Assembly (NCBI RefSeq): GCF_014333585.1
Contig: NZ_JACSCW010000001.1
Span: 558,001-622,000, forward strand
Origin: Hymenobacter sp. BT188
Lineage (GTDB): Bacteria > Bacteroidota > Bacteroidia > Cytophagales > Hymenobacteraceae
Direction: 5' to 3'
DNA: 64,000 bases
Shown here: positions 18,140 through 26,157 of the stretch, in pieces
Layout: the number at the start of each line of letters is the position of its first letter
Position numbering within the stretch: position 1 is the stretch's first letter
Program-made: the position numbers and the translations under genes
Notes under the pieces: generated by a model
Databases searched by the model: none
Seen by the model: the letters and a program-made list of their open reading frames with translations, nothing else
What the model was told of the DNA's origin: nothing

Positions 18140-19327
18140 CTATTCAAACAGGCACACTGTACCACCTACCCAATCTTTATTCTTATTAAAATCGACCCCA
18201 ATCATTTCGCCGCGGCTTAGGCGGCCTAGATTAGTAAGTAAGAGTGGCCGCGGCGCATGCTCCGGCCAGCCATACAGCATCCTGATTTCGCATTTCACCA
18301 GCCCATCCGTTGATTGCACTACTGGCTCGTATTGCACCTTGCGCTGGAGCAGGTAGTTGTGCTTGTCGGTGATGGCATCCAGATCGGCAGCGGTTATATG
18401 CAGACGCACGCCGCTACCGGCGAAGGAAAACAGCGGTTTAAGCACATAATTCTCCAGATCAGCAGGGTAAGTCGTTAAGGTATGGAGGTAGTGGCTTTCG
18501 GGCACAAAAGGGCTGTGCAGCAAGGGCATAGTGTACTTGCTGATGCGGAAAAACCAGTTGGGATGCCCTACCCATGTTACATCCACGTCGTCAGTAAGCT
18601 GAAATTCCGTCTTTAGATCGGGGTGCTGGTCTAGCTCATCGAAAATCAAGCGGTTATAAATGCGCTTAATCGGGACCTGTCGCCCATCTTTCTCATAAAA
18701 TAAGTGACGCCCTTGCTTGCGGACTTTCGTTAAGCACACCACCTCAATTCCTATGGCCCGGCGCGTCAGCTCAAAGTCGAGGCGGGTTTTCTGCTTCTCC
18801 GGAAATAGCTCCAGCAAGATTACCTGCTCCGGATTTTCATCAGCTACAATAAGCTCGCGCAAATGCTCGATATAAGCGGCACTGCCGCCCGGCTGAAAGA
18901 CGTGTGACACGGAATCGGGTACCGGAAAATGCTCCCTGAATACCCGCGGCAGGTAGTCCTGAAATGCGTACAACGACGGGAAACCTTGCAACTCAATTAG
19001 CTGCGGTTCCAACTCACCTTGCGCATTTCGGCACACAGCAAAGTCAATTGCCAGGAAAGAAGTGTGCTCGTTTTCGTTGGGTACGCGCTGTCGGGGCGGC
19101 ACAGCCTGCTCGGTAAGCGCCTTAAAGTTGGGGGCCGTGAGTACGTCAATAATGCTTTCGCCGGCGCTGATCAGTTTATCTCGCAGGGCGGCGGGCACGA
19201 AGATGGGCGTTTCGGCAATACGGAAATCCGGCAGGCCAGGCAACTCACGCTCAATAGCTTCGAGCATTTCCTGGTAACGCGACACGCTAAAGGCTTGGTT
19301 GTACGCTTGGCGGATTTCGGGAATCAT
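18140..19327 (-). CDS. ATP-grasp-like protein of amidoligase cluster
   Basis: A 395-residue cytosolic protein. The C-terminal half has ATP-grasp-like features: NYVLKPLFSFAGSGVRL (the phosphate-binding Lys and Gly-rich loop, about 296-312), then YLLQRKVQYEPVV and the acidic CEIRMLYGW that would hold metal ligands. The N-terminal half has IELQGFPSLYAFQDYLP and a conserved FLAIDFAV. The arrangement recalls glutathionylspermidine-synthetase-like or other peptide-bond-forming ligases, but I do not recognise the precise family. It is the last of four minus-strand genes that also encode a glutamine amidotransferase, a GCS2 ligase and a second ATP-grasp enzyme. The start at 19327 removes 25 unconserved upstream codons. 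Confidence 0.65.
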   Translation of the reverse strand: MIPEIRQAYNQAFSVSRYQEMLEAIERELPGLPDFRIAETPIFVPAALRDKLISAGESIIDVLTAPNFKALTEQAVPPRQRVPNENEHTSFLAIDFAVCRNAQGELEPQLIELQGFPSLYAFQDYLPRVFREHFPVPDSVSHVFQPGGSAAYIEHLRELIVADENPEQVILLELFPEKQKTRLDFELTRRAIGIEVVCLTKVRKQGRHLFYEKDGRQVPIKRIYNRLIFDELDQHPDLKTEFQLTDDVDVTWVGHPNWFFRISKYTMPLLHSPFVPESHYLHTLTTYPADLENYVLKPLFSFAGSGVRLHITAADLDAITDKHNYLLQRKVQYEPVVQSTDGLVKCEIRMLYGWPEHAPRPLLLTNLGRLSRGEMIGVDFNKNKDWVGGTVCLFE

Positions 19328-19383
19328 AGCGAGATGGATAGAAGCGGAGTGGAGAGTAAGGGTTTGGCAAGTGTACGCAAAAT

Positions 19384-19425
19384 AAAGAACGTCAGACTCC
19401 ACCTGTGTGGCGCCTGACGTTCTTT
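19384..19425 (-). terminator. Hairpin terminator between amidotransferase and ATP-grasp-like genes
   Basis: AAAGAACGTCAG (19384-19395) pairs with CTGACGTTCTTT (19414-19425). On the minus strand a T-rich tail (TTCTTTATTTT) follows. It lies 27 bases past the stop of the amidotransferase gene, so the ATP-grasp-like gene is probably transcribed separately or by read-through. Confidence 0.7.
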
Positions 19426-19451
19426 CTGCTAAATGCCGGTGTCGACGGTAG

Positions 19452-20285
19452 CTATACTGGCTGTAAAGTAGCTTCCGGCGTCGTCAACGCAGTAATAGAC
19501 TCCCGTAGAAATGTAGGCACGACGACTGATTCGGTTAATTCAATTGTGCCGGGGTCCTGAAGCAGGCGCACCATGTCGTTGTATTTGTCTTCGCCATGCT
19601 CCTGTACAATCTGCTGACGTTTGGCATCGGTCAGGAAATACCGCAGCATACCTTCACCATCGGCCTCCGGATGAAACTGAGTACCAACGATTTCGGGCGT
19701 AAAGCGGATAGCCATAATGGCCCGCTCCAACGGTACGTGAGGGCGCTCTTTCTCTAAGCACAATACCTTGATACCTAAGTCAGCCATGTGGTCAGCATCA
19801 GGCTCGACTACCTGATAATCGCGCGAATCGACGGCGTAGAATGGGGCAGGCAGAGATGCAAACAAGGGATCGGCTTGCCCGGCATCGGTTTTGGTGATGG
19901 GGAAAATCCCAAACGACGTTGACTTGCGCTTGCTCAAGGTGCCAACGCCTAAGTGCCGACTCACCAACTGGAAAGAGTGACAGATAAGCAACATGTGTTT
20001 TTTGCGCACATGGATGCTATTCCAAGCAAAAATACTGTCGATAAGTGCAAAATAAGGCTGCTCCCAGGCTTCATCGGAAGGAAGCGGGCTGCCGGGACCA
20101 CCCGAAGAGATGTAAATATCATAGTCCAACGTCGGCAACTCACCATTGGCCCGAACGTTAAAAATGTCGAAATATAAGGCCGCACCATCAGACTGAGCCT
20201 GACGGATTAACCGCAAAATACAACGCATGCCTTCATTAGGCCGGTTGTCGTACATATCTAAAATGGCAATCTTCAAAAACTTCAT
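19452..20285 (-). CDS. Class I glutamine amidotransferase-like protein
   Basis: A 277-residue cytosolic protein. The class I GATase triad is intact. The nucleophile Cys is in MLLICHSFQLVSRH (around residue 101), and the His and Glu are in GTQFHPEADGEG (around 205). The oxyanion segment SSGGPGSP is at 60-67. It resembles the GuaA N-terminal and PuuD-like amidotransferases but has its own 60-residue C-terminus. Enzymes of this type release ammonia from glutamine or hydrolyse gamma-glutamyl bonds. Its neighbours are a GCS2 carboxylate-amine ligase and two ATP-grasp proteins. It could supply ammonia or remove a gamma-glutamyl group during synthesis of a peptide-like metabolite; that role is inferred. 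Confidence 0.85.
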   Translation of the reverse strand: MKFLKIAILDMYDNRPNEGMRCILRLIRQAQSDGAALYFDIFNVRANGELPTLDYDIYISSGGPGSPLPSDEAWEQPYFALIDSIFAWNSIHVRKKHMLLICHSFQLVSRHLGVGTLSKRKSTSFGIFPITKTDAGQADPLFASLPAPFYAVDSRDYQVVEPDADHMADLGIKVLCLEKERPHVPLERAIMAIRFTPEIVGTQFHPEADGEGMLRYFLTDAKRQQIVQEHGEDKYNDMVRLLQDPGTIELTESVVVPTFLRESITALTTPEATLQPV

Positions 20286-20321
20286 GCAACGGTGCTAACT
20301 ACAGGTAATCAGCCAATTATT

Positions 20322-20369
20322 GAAAAAAAGTAGACCTCAGCAGTTGCCCAATGGGTCTGTGAGGTCTAC
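20322..20369 (-). terminator. Terminator between GCS2 ligase and amidotransferase genes
   Basis: On the minus strand GTAGACCTCA...TGAGGTCTAC (20330-20339 with 20360-20369) is followed by seven T. It lies about 65 bases past the GCS2 gene's stop and 37 before the amidotransferase start, so the amidotransferase needs its own promoter. Confidence 0.8.
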
Positions 20370-20433
20370 ACTCATTGGCAAGATACAACGTAGTTGCCTA
20401 TCAGGACGTTTTTATCCAATTATCATTTCAAAA

Positions 20434-21537
20434 TCAAAGACCATAACTGGTCTCAGCAACAATAAAGTCTACTACCTGCTTGAGGTCACCGGTTTGGCGG
20501 AATACGGCTAGCTGACGGTCGGCGCCGGTGCCCATTTCCAGCATCTTCAATACATACTCTACCTCGTGGCGGCTGCCTAGCTCATCTACTACATCGTCTA
20601 CAAAGTCAAGTAGTTCCAGGATGAGGGTACGGGTAGGAATCTCTTCCTGCTTGCCAAAATCAATCATCTTGCCGGCAATGCCATAGCGGGCGGCCCGCCA
20701 CTTGTTCTCGTTAATGAGAGCTTTACGGTACTGCCGGAAGCTGAGGTTGCTGATCCTCAGCTTGTAAATTTTGGCTACCAACGCCTGCATCACGGCTGCC
20801 AGCGCGATGGCCTCATCGGCGCGCAGCATCATATCGCACACGCGGTATTCAATCGTGTTGAAGAAAGGATGGAGGCGCAAATCCCACCATATTTTCTTGC
20901 CATTATCAATACAGCCCGTCTTTACCAGCAAAGCGATATACTCGTCATACTCGCTGGCGCTGGCAAAGTGTTCGGGGATACCCGTACGCGGAAAGCGCTC
21001 AAATACTTTGGTTCTGAATGACTTATAGCCCGTTTCGCGACCTTCCCAAAAAGGTGAGTTGGTAGACAAGGCGAAGATGTGCGGCAGGAAATACCGCAAC
21101 GAGTTCATCATGTACACGCCTAGCTCGCGAGTTTCGAGGCCCACGTGCACGTGCATGCCAAATACGAGGTTGGAGCGAGCAGCATCCTGCAATTCCTCCA
21201 CAATCTTGTCGTAGCGTACGTCAGCGGTAATTGGCTGATCCTGCCAGCGCGAAAACGGGTGCGTGCCCGCGGCGGCAATCTTCAATCCTACCTTGTCGGC
21301 CAGCTCAATCACCTGCTGGCGTAGATGAATCACCTGATGACGGGCTTCCTCAATATTCTGGCAAATAGTAGTGCCAACCTCCACCACTGACTGGTGCATT
21401 TCGGCCTTCACCTGCTCCTGCAGAATCATTTGGCCACCCTCCACAATCTGAGACATGTGAGAGCGCAAATCCCGGGTTTCCGGATCAATCGTTTGAAATT
21501 CTTCCTCTATTCCGAGCGTAAAAACAGGCTTAGCCAT
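20434..21537 (-). CDS. GCS2-family carboxylate-amine ligase (YbdK type)
   Basis: A 367-residue cytosolic enzyme of the glutamate-cysteine ligase type 2 family, which joins a carboxylate to an amine with ATP. The family N-terminus LGIEEEFQTIDPETRDLR (8-25) carries the ATP/metal glutamates. Further marks are AEMHQSVVEVGT, FGMHVHVGLE with two metal-binding His, and WWDLRLHPFFNTIEYRVCD. In E. coli YbdK has weak glutamate-cysteine ligase activity; the substrate in Bacteroidota clusters is not known. It is flanked by an ATP-grasp ligase upstream and a GATase downstream, each with its own terminator. Confidence 0.92.
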   Translation of the reverse strand: MAKPVFTLGIEEEFQTIDPETRDLRSHMSQIVEGGQMILQEQVKAEMHQSVVEVGTTICQNIEEARHQVIHLRQQVIELADKVGLKIAAAGTHPFSRWQDQPITADVRYDKIVEELQDAARSNLVFGMHVHVGLETRELGVYMMNSLRYFLPHIFALSTNSPFWEGRETGYKSFRTKVFERFPRTGIPEHFASASEYDEYIALLVKTGCIDNGKKIWWDLRLHPFFNTIEYRVCDMMLRADEAIALAAVMQALVAKIYKLRISNLSFRQYRKALINENKWRAARYGIAGKMIDFGKQEEIPTRTLILELLDFVDDVVDELGSRHEVEYVLKMLEMGTGADRQLAVFRQTGDLKQVVDFIVAETSYGL

Positions 21538-21584
21538 AACGTTACTTACTTATCAATGGGAAGAGATGCCGCGAAAAGCGCTGA

Positions 21585-21625
21585 GGGGCTTTTTTCGAAT
21601 ATAATTCGCAAAAAAAGCCCCCCAG
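21585..21625 (-). terminator. Terminator between ATP-grasp and GCS2 genes
   Basis: GGGGCTTTTTTCGAAT faces ATTCGCAAAAAAAGCCCC around a short AT loop. The right side overlaps a GCCCCCCAG motif (21617-21625). It lies directly after the ATP-grasp stop at 21629. Confidence 0.75.
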
Positions 21626-21628
21626 ATA

Positions 21629-22729
21629 CTATTCCTGAGCCTTTTTAGCTTTAGGGGTCGTTGCTTTGGGAGCGGCTGCTTTTTTAGGAGCGGCCGCTGC
21701 CTTCTTTGGCGCAGCTGCTTTCGTAGCGGCGGGCTTTTTAGCAGCTACAGCTTTGCCCGCTGTAATCGAATCTTGGAAGCCGTTCTGGGCCGAGCGTTGC
21801 ACAAAAGTGCCCCAAGTCAGGTTGTCGCGGCCGGGCTGGTAGGCGCGGGCCTTCTCGATGGCGAGGTTGGCGGCAGCTTCCACTACCCACTCAAAATTCT
21901 GCTGGCCTACGGAGTTTACATCGGCGTCGGGAGCGGGGTTGCCAAAGTCGATGGCAATTGGAATACCATCGCGCACGGCAAATTCTACGGTGTTGAAATC
22001 GTAGCCCAAGCCTTTATTGAGGCGCAAAACGTAATCCTTAATAGTAGCTAGAAGCTTTTCGCCAGCGGGGCCGGTGGTTTTCATCTGGGTAGCATAGCGC
22101 TGATGAAACTCATTGCGGGGCTCGTAAGGCATAATAAGTACCTCTTTGCCACCGATGCAGTAGCAACGGAAATAATCGTCGAACTCAATGGCTTCCTGCA
22201 ATAGCATCACTAGCTGGCCGGTTTCGGCGTAGGCGCGGAAAAACTCTTCGGGGTTGTGGAGCTTGTACACACTTTTCCAGCCGCCGCCGGAGTGAGGCTT
22301 CATGAAAGCTGGAAAGCCGATCTTTTCGAAAGCCATGTCCCAATCCATCATGCGCAGATTGCGGAACGACCGTTCGCTGGTGTCGTCGGGGCGCTCTTTG
22401 GAGGGCAGGAGCAGGGTGCGCGGTACGGGCACGCCAAGCTGCACCGCTAAGGCATTATTGAAAAACTTCTCGTCGGCGCTCCACCAGAAGGGGTTGTTGA
22501 TGACGGCAGTACCAGTCAGGGCCGCGTTTTTGAGATAGGCCCGATAAAAAGGCACGTCCTGGGAAATGCGGTCGATGATAACGGCGTAGTCGGTGGGCAC
22601 GTTCTGCTCGACTTGGTCGATGGAGACAAACTCAGCGGTGAATTCGCCGCCGGCTTTCTCATTTACCCGATCGACAAAAGCCTGGGGAAACGTGTTTTCC
22701 TGGCCGAATAGAATTCCGATTTTTTTCAT
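21629..22729 (-). CDS. ATP-grasp ligase with lysine/alanine-rich C-terminal tail
   Basis: A 366-residue protein. The ATP-grasp core shows FPAFMKPHSGGGWKSVYKLH (phosphate-binding Lys and glycine loop, about 145-164), QEAIEFDDYFRCYCIGG, and the C-terminal metal-ligand stretch TVEFAVRDGIPIAIDFGNPAPDAD. The N-terminus (MKKIGILFGQENTFPQAFVDRV) is a D-Ala-D-Ala-ligase-like pre-ATP-grasp domain. The last 45 residues repeat AAPKKAA-like units as in histone H1 tails. This tail is atypical for an enzyme and may bind nucleic acid or polyanions. The cluster context suggests it forms an amide bond on a small metabolite. The start at 22729 begins the domain. Confidence 0.85.
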   Translation of the reverse strand: MKKIGILFGQENTFPQAFVDRVNEKAGGEFTAEFVSIDQVEQNVPTDYAVIIDRISQDVPFYRAYLKNAALTGTAVINNPFWWSADEKFFNNALAVQLGVPVPRTLLLPSKERPDDTSERSFRNLRMMDWDMAFEKIGFPAFMKPHSGGGWKSVYKLHNPEEFFRAYAETGQLVMLLQEAIEFDDYFRCYCIGGKEVLIMPYEPRNEFHQRYATQMKTTGPAGEKLLATIKDYVLRLNKGLGYDFNTVEFAVRDGIPIAIDFGNPAPDADVNSVGQQNFEWVVEAAANLAIEKARAYQPGRDNLTWGTFVQRSAQNGFQDSITAGKAVAAKKPAATKAAAPKKAAAAPKKAAAPKATTPKAKKAQE

Positions 22730-22818
22730 GGTGTAGAGGTTAAAATCTGAGGGAGTGTTCAATATGAAAGGGCGTCAGGCAGAGTGCTTGACGCGGTGAA
22801 AAGGCTTGGGGAGCAATT

Positions 22819-23523
22819 TTACATCAAGGAAAGGTAGTGCGGAAACATTTCGCGCCAGATGGGCCAGTCGTGGCTGCCATTGGGCCGAATGTCGAGCCAG
22901 TGCCGAATGCCCTTATTGTGCAGGATGCCGGACATTTCCTCGTTGCCGGGGCGGCAGAAATCATGCTCAGCAGTGCCCAACACGATATTCATCTGATGGA
23001 AATGCTCATTCTGGGCATCGGGCATGTACTGCGGCGGGTTGTTGTAGTACACATCCTCGTCGTAATGTCCATCGAGGAACCGCCGCATGTCGAAGGCGGC
23101 GCCCATCGTAAATAAGTAGGCTACCTGCTCGGGGTGCCGAAAGGCGAAGTTGAGGGCATGGAAGCCGCCAAAACTGCATCCGGCCACCCCAATTTTATGG
23201 ACGTTGCACTCCTGCTGGAGCGCGGGCACGAATTCCTGACTGAGAAAACGGTCGTAGCGGTTGTGGTTTTGGACCCGCTCGGCAGGGTGCAGGTGCTTGG
23301 CGTACCAGCTATCGTGGTCGCGGCTGTCGAGGCAGAATAGCTTGATTTTGCCCGACTCAATAAACCAGCGTACCGATTCGACCAGCAGAAAATCTTTAGC
23401 CTCGTAAAAACGTCCGCCCGAGGTCGGGAAAATGACGATTGGGTACCCGTGAGTACCAAAAACCAGCATTTCGATGGCGTGGCCGAGATGATGGGAGTGA
23501 AAGGAGCGGTATTCTTCGTGCAA
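22819..23523 (-). CDS. Esterase D-like alpha/beta hydrolase
   Basis: A 234-residue cytosolic protein. The nucleophile elbow GCSFGGFHA holds the catalytic Ser (around 119). The His is in the C-terminal GSHDWPIWREMFPHYL. An acid residue is probably in LGTAEHDFCRPGNEEM. The fold matches the putative esterase family related to enterochelin esterase, FrsA and esterase D. It is transcribed toward the ATP-grasp ligase with 89 bases between, so it probably heads the amidoligase cluster. It could remove an ester group from, or load, the cluster's product. The start at 23523 (MHEEYRSFHSHHLGHAIEML) keeps the family N-terminus. Confidence 0.88.
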   Translation of the reverse strand: MHEEYRSFHSHHLGHAIEMLVFGTHGYPIVIFPTSGGRFYEAKDFLLVESVRWFIESGKIKLFCLDSRDHDSWYAKHLHPAERVQNHNRYDRFLSQEFVPALQQECNVHKIGVAGCSFGGFHALNFAFRHPEQVAYLFTMGAAFDMRRFLDGHYDEDVYYNNPPQYMPDAQNEHFHQMNIVLGTAEHDFCRPGNEEMSGILHNKGIRHWLDIRPNGSHDWPIWREMFPHYLSLM

Positions 23524-23660
23524 AATCGTAGAGACCTTAGAGGGAGAGGAGATAGGAGAAAAGTAATGAAATATTTCAATGCACCATGTAAGCTTCAGCT
23601 AAGAACTGGAAAAAGGTACCTTGCAAGCTGAATACAGCGTCCGCCGATTTAGCTTTCCTA

Positions 23661-25163
23661 ATGAATCATTCTCTTTTTTCGCCTTCCCAAGCCGCCACCG
23701 TACAAGTAATACGCGACGAAGCGCTTAAGTCAGCTTCTTTAGAGCGTACGGTGCGGCTTGACGTGGTGTTGCCACCCGCCTTCGACCCTGCCAGCCACGG
23801 GCTCTATCCGGTGCTGTATATGAATGACGGCCAGGATTTGCGACGCCTACGCCTGAAAGCTACTCTCGACGCGCTCTACCAGCAGCAGGCGTTGCGCCCG
23901 TTTGTGCTCGTTGCCATCCATGCCGGCGAACGAATACACGAATACGGTGCCGCCGGTCGGCCCGATTATTTGGGCCGCGGCAATAAGGCCGAACTATACA
24001 CCGATTTTGTGCTGGAAGAATTACTGCCTTATGTCCAGCAGAAATACCACGTGACCTCCGACCCCGACCAATCAGTTTTTGCGGGCTTTTCCCTGGGCGG
24101 ACTCATGGCTTTCGATTTGGTATGGCGTAACCCGGATGCGTTTACGCGGGCGGGCGTTTTTTCCGGCTCCTTCTGGTGGCGGCGCAAAGCCTTTGAAGAC
24201 GGCTACATCGATGCCGACCGTATTATGCATTCGCTCGTACGCTCGGGCCGGCCTCATCACAATCACCGCTTCTGGCTCCAAACCGGAACGCTGGACGAAA
24301 CCAACGACCGTAACCATAACGGCATCATCGACTCCATTGAGGATACACTAGACCTGATGGCGGACCTAATTCGCCAGGGTATTCCTGATGAGAATATTCG
24401 CTACGTGGAAGTGGCCGGTGGTCGGCACAACCAGGAAACATGGGGCCGCATTATGCCAGACTTTCTGCGCTGGGCCTTCGGCAGAACGGCGCCCCAGCCT
24501 GCCGATGCTTGGCTGCCTGCTGGTGCTCTGCCCTCTAAGCGAAACTGGGGAAGCGCTCAGCGCTTAAACCGACAGCGGCGGCAAGCAGCCAAAATTGCCC
24601 CCCAGCTTGCTGAAGCAGCGGTGCCAGCGGAACCTGTGCTCATCAAGCAGCCCGTCAGCGGCGAATACCCAGCTTATTACGAGAACTATCTCCGGCACGT
24701 ACCCGATAGTATTGATCCGGTGGAGCTTCTGGAAAAACAAGGCGTCCACGCTCTGGCCCTGCTGGGCTCACTGACGGATGAACAGGCGCTGCTGGCCTAC
24801 GCCCCTGAGAAATGGACCATCAAGGAGATGATTCTGCATATTCTGGATTCGGAGCGCATTTTTGCCTACCGTGCCCTGTGCATCGCTCGCGGCGACCAGC
24901 AGTCGTTGCCGGGCTTCGATGAAAATGCCTACGCCCCAGCTTCGGAAGCCAACACCCGCCCGCTGGCCGATTTGCTGGCTGAGTACGCTGCCGTACGCGC
25001 GAGTACGGTAGCGTTGTACCGGTCATTTGCCCCCCACATCCTCGATAAAGTAGGTCTGGCTAACGACCATCCTATTAGTGTGCGGGCGCTGGTGCATGTG
25101 GTGCCAGGACATGAGGCACATCATTTAACAATTTTGCATGAACGGTATTTGCCGTTATTGTAG
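23661..25163 (+). CDS. Esterase fused to a DinB-like domain
   Basis: A 500-residue protein. Residues 1-275 form an enterochelin-esterase-type alpha/beta hydrolase: LYPVLYMNDGQDL early, nucleophile in FAGFSLGGLMAFDL (about 140-153), Asp/His in the stretch ending VEVAGGRHNQETWGR. A 50-residue basic, Pro/Ala-rich linker follows. Residues 330-500 are a DinB/YfiT-like four-helix metal-binding domain. Its three His are visible in MILHILDSERIF, LVHVVPGHEAHHLTIL and nearby. DinB proteins often act as thiol-dependent transferases, for example with bacillithiol. The fusion is unusual. It is divergent from the amidoligase cluster and probably belongs to it. Confidence 0.85.
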   Translation: MNHSLFSPSQAATVQVIRDEALKSASLERTVRLDVVLPPAFDPASHGLYPVLYMNDGQDLRRLRLKATLDALYQQQALRPFVLVAIHAGERIHEYGAAGRPDYLGRGNKAELYTDFVLEELLPYVQQKYHVTSDPDQSVFAGFSLGGLMAFDLVWRNPDAFTRAGVFSGSFWWRRKAFEDGYIDADRIMHSLVRSGRPHHNHRFWLQTGTLDETNDRNHNGIIDSIEDTLDLMADLIRQGIPDENIRYVEVAGGRHNQETWGRIMPDFLRWAFGRTAPQPADAWLPAGALPSKRNWGSAQRLNRQRRQAAKIAPQLAEAAVPAEPVLIKQPVSGEYPAYYENYLRHVPDSIDPVELLEKQGVHALALLGSLTDEQALLAYAPEKWTIKEMILHILDSERIFAYRALCIARGDQQSLPGFDENAYAPASEANTRPLADLLAEYAAVRASTVALYRSFAPHILDKVGLANDHPISVRALVHVVPGHEAHHLTILHERYLPLL

Positions 25164-25235
25164 CTTTAGAGCGCACAACACAAGCGAAGCAGCCTGCGTT
25201 AATACTTCCACCTCTCACCTTCATCTGTTCTAGTC

Positions 25236-25355
25236 ATGGCTAAAGCACAAGACGCCCGCAAAGAGAAAAAGAAAGAGCCGACCAAGTCGGCGAAAGAAAA
25301 GAAAGCCGCTAAAGACGAAAAGAAAAAGTCGCGCGAAAGCAGCAGCGAGCTATAA
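25236..25355 (+). CDS. 39-residue lysine-rich small protein
   Basis: ATG at 25236 opens a 39-codon frame ending TAA at 25353-25355. It encodes an extremely charged protein (MAKAQDARKEKKKEPTKSAK and on to SRESSSEL) with about 14 Lys. It starts 73 bases after the esterase-DinB gene and is followed directly by a strong terminator. The composition suggests an unstructured nucleic-acid- or polyanion-binding protein. Similar short Lys-rich proteins are common hypothetical genes in Cytophagales. Confidence 0.6.
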   Translation: MAKAQDARKEKKKEPTKSAKEKKAAKDEKKKSRESSSEL

Positions 25356-25368
25356 GCTGCTTACGCCT

Positions 25369-25406
25369 AAAAAAAGCCCCCCAAGTATTGTTTGGGGGGC
25401 TTTTTT
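25369..25406 (+). terminator. Terminator built from two facing G6C motifs
   Basis: AAAAAAAGCCCCCCA (25369-25383) pairs with TGGGGGGCTTTTTTG (25392-25406) around AGTATTGT. It ends transcription of the 39-residue gene and can act toward both sides. Both arms are variants of the dispersed CTGGGGGGC motif. Confidence 0.9.
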
Positions 25407-25447
25407 GTTGTTTATCATTGCGATGTCTGGGCTGTTCGCTTTATGAT

Positions 25448-26068
25448 TTATAACGTGTAATACACTTCCTTTTGCTTGTCGTGGTGGCGCAGATAGCCGT
25501 GCAGAACGAGCTTAATGAGGGTGCGGTAGGCCCGGCGCTCCCCAACATTGATGAGTTTTTGATATTGAGCCAGCGTGATGCGCGGATTGGCGCGCAGGTA
25601 ATCGAGCACGGCTATCTCGTCCTTGTTCAGCGGGATTTTCTCAAATGTTGGTTCTTCGCGTTGCAGCACTTTTTCGGTGAGGCTGCTGGTTTGCACGCTC
25701 TGGTCGCGCACGCGCACGTAGCCGCGCCAATCGCCCGCGGCCACTTGGGCCCGGTGAGGTTTATGCGCGCTTTCCCGCACCGTCACGATGAGTACTGTAC
25801 GGTCATCTTCCTCTACTTCTTTGAAAGTGAGTAGGATAGGAGGGTCTACGTAATGAGTGGCCGCGTCGCGCAGCACATGAATTTCCTCCGCCGCATCCCG
25901 CACACCCACAATCCGCCCATCATCGTCGACGCCGACCAGCACGTAGCCACCGCGCGTGTTGGCCAGGGAAGCCAGGGTGCGCGAAATGCGCGTGGGGTGA
26001 GTGGTCTTTTTTTTGAACTCTACCTGTTCTCCCTCACCCTCCCAAATCATTTCCTGCAGCGTAGGCAT
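25448..26068 (-). CDS. AlbA_2 (Schlafen-type) domain protein with winged helix
   Basis: A 206-residue cytosolic protein. Residues 8-125 match the AlbA_2/Schlafen-like nucleic-acid-binding domain: GEQVEFKKK (conserved Glu-Phe-Lys), TLASLANTRGGYVLVGVDDDGRIVGV, then RGYVRVRDQS. Residues 145-206 form a winged-helix-like segment (NKDEIAVLDYLRANPRITLAQYQKL). This two-domain architecture is usual for putative transcriptional regulators of the family. The target is unknown. It stands alone between two convergent or unrelated genes. Confidence 0.88.
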   Translation of the reverse strand: MPTLQEMIWEGEGEQVEFKKKTTHPTRISRTLASLANTRGGYVLVGVDDDGRIVGVRDAAEEIHVLRDAATHYVDPPILLTFKEVEEDDRTVLIVTVRESAHKPHRAQVAAGDWRGYVRVRDQSVQTSSLTEKVLQREEPTFEKIPLNKDEIAVLDYLRANPRITLAQYQKLINVGERRAYRTLIKLVLHGYLRHHDKQKEVYYTL

Positions 26069-26157
26069 GGGCTATACCGTAGTTGTGAAAGAAAACTCTG
26101 ATTTGAGCCTTCAGGTTGTGATAGAGGATAATGTGCCTTGTGCTCAATTAATTCTAC

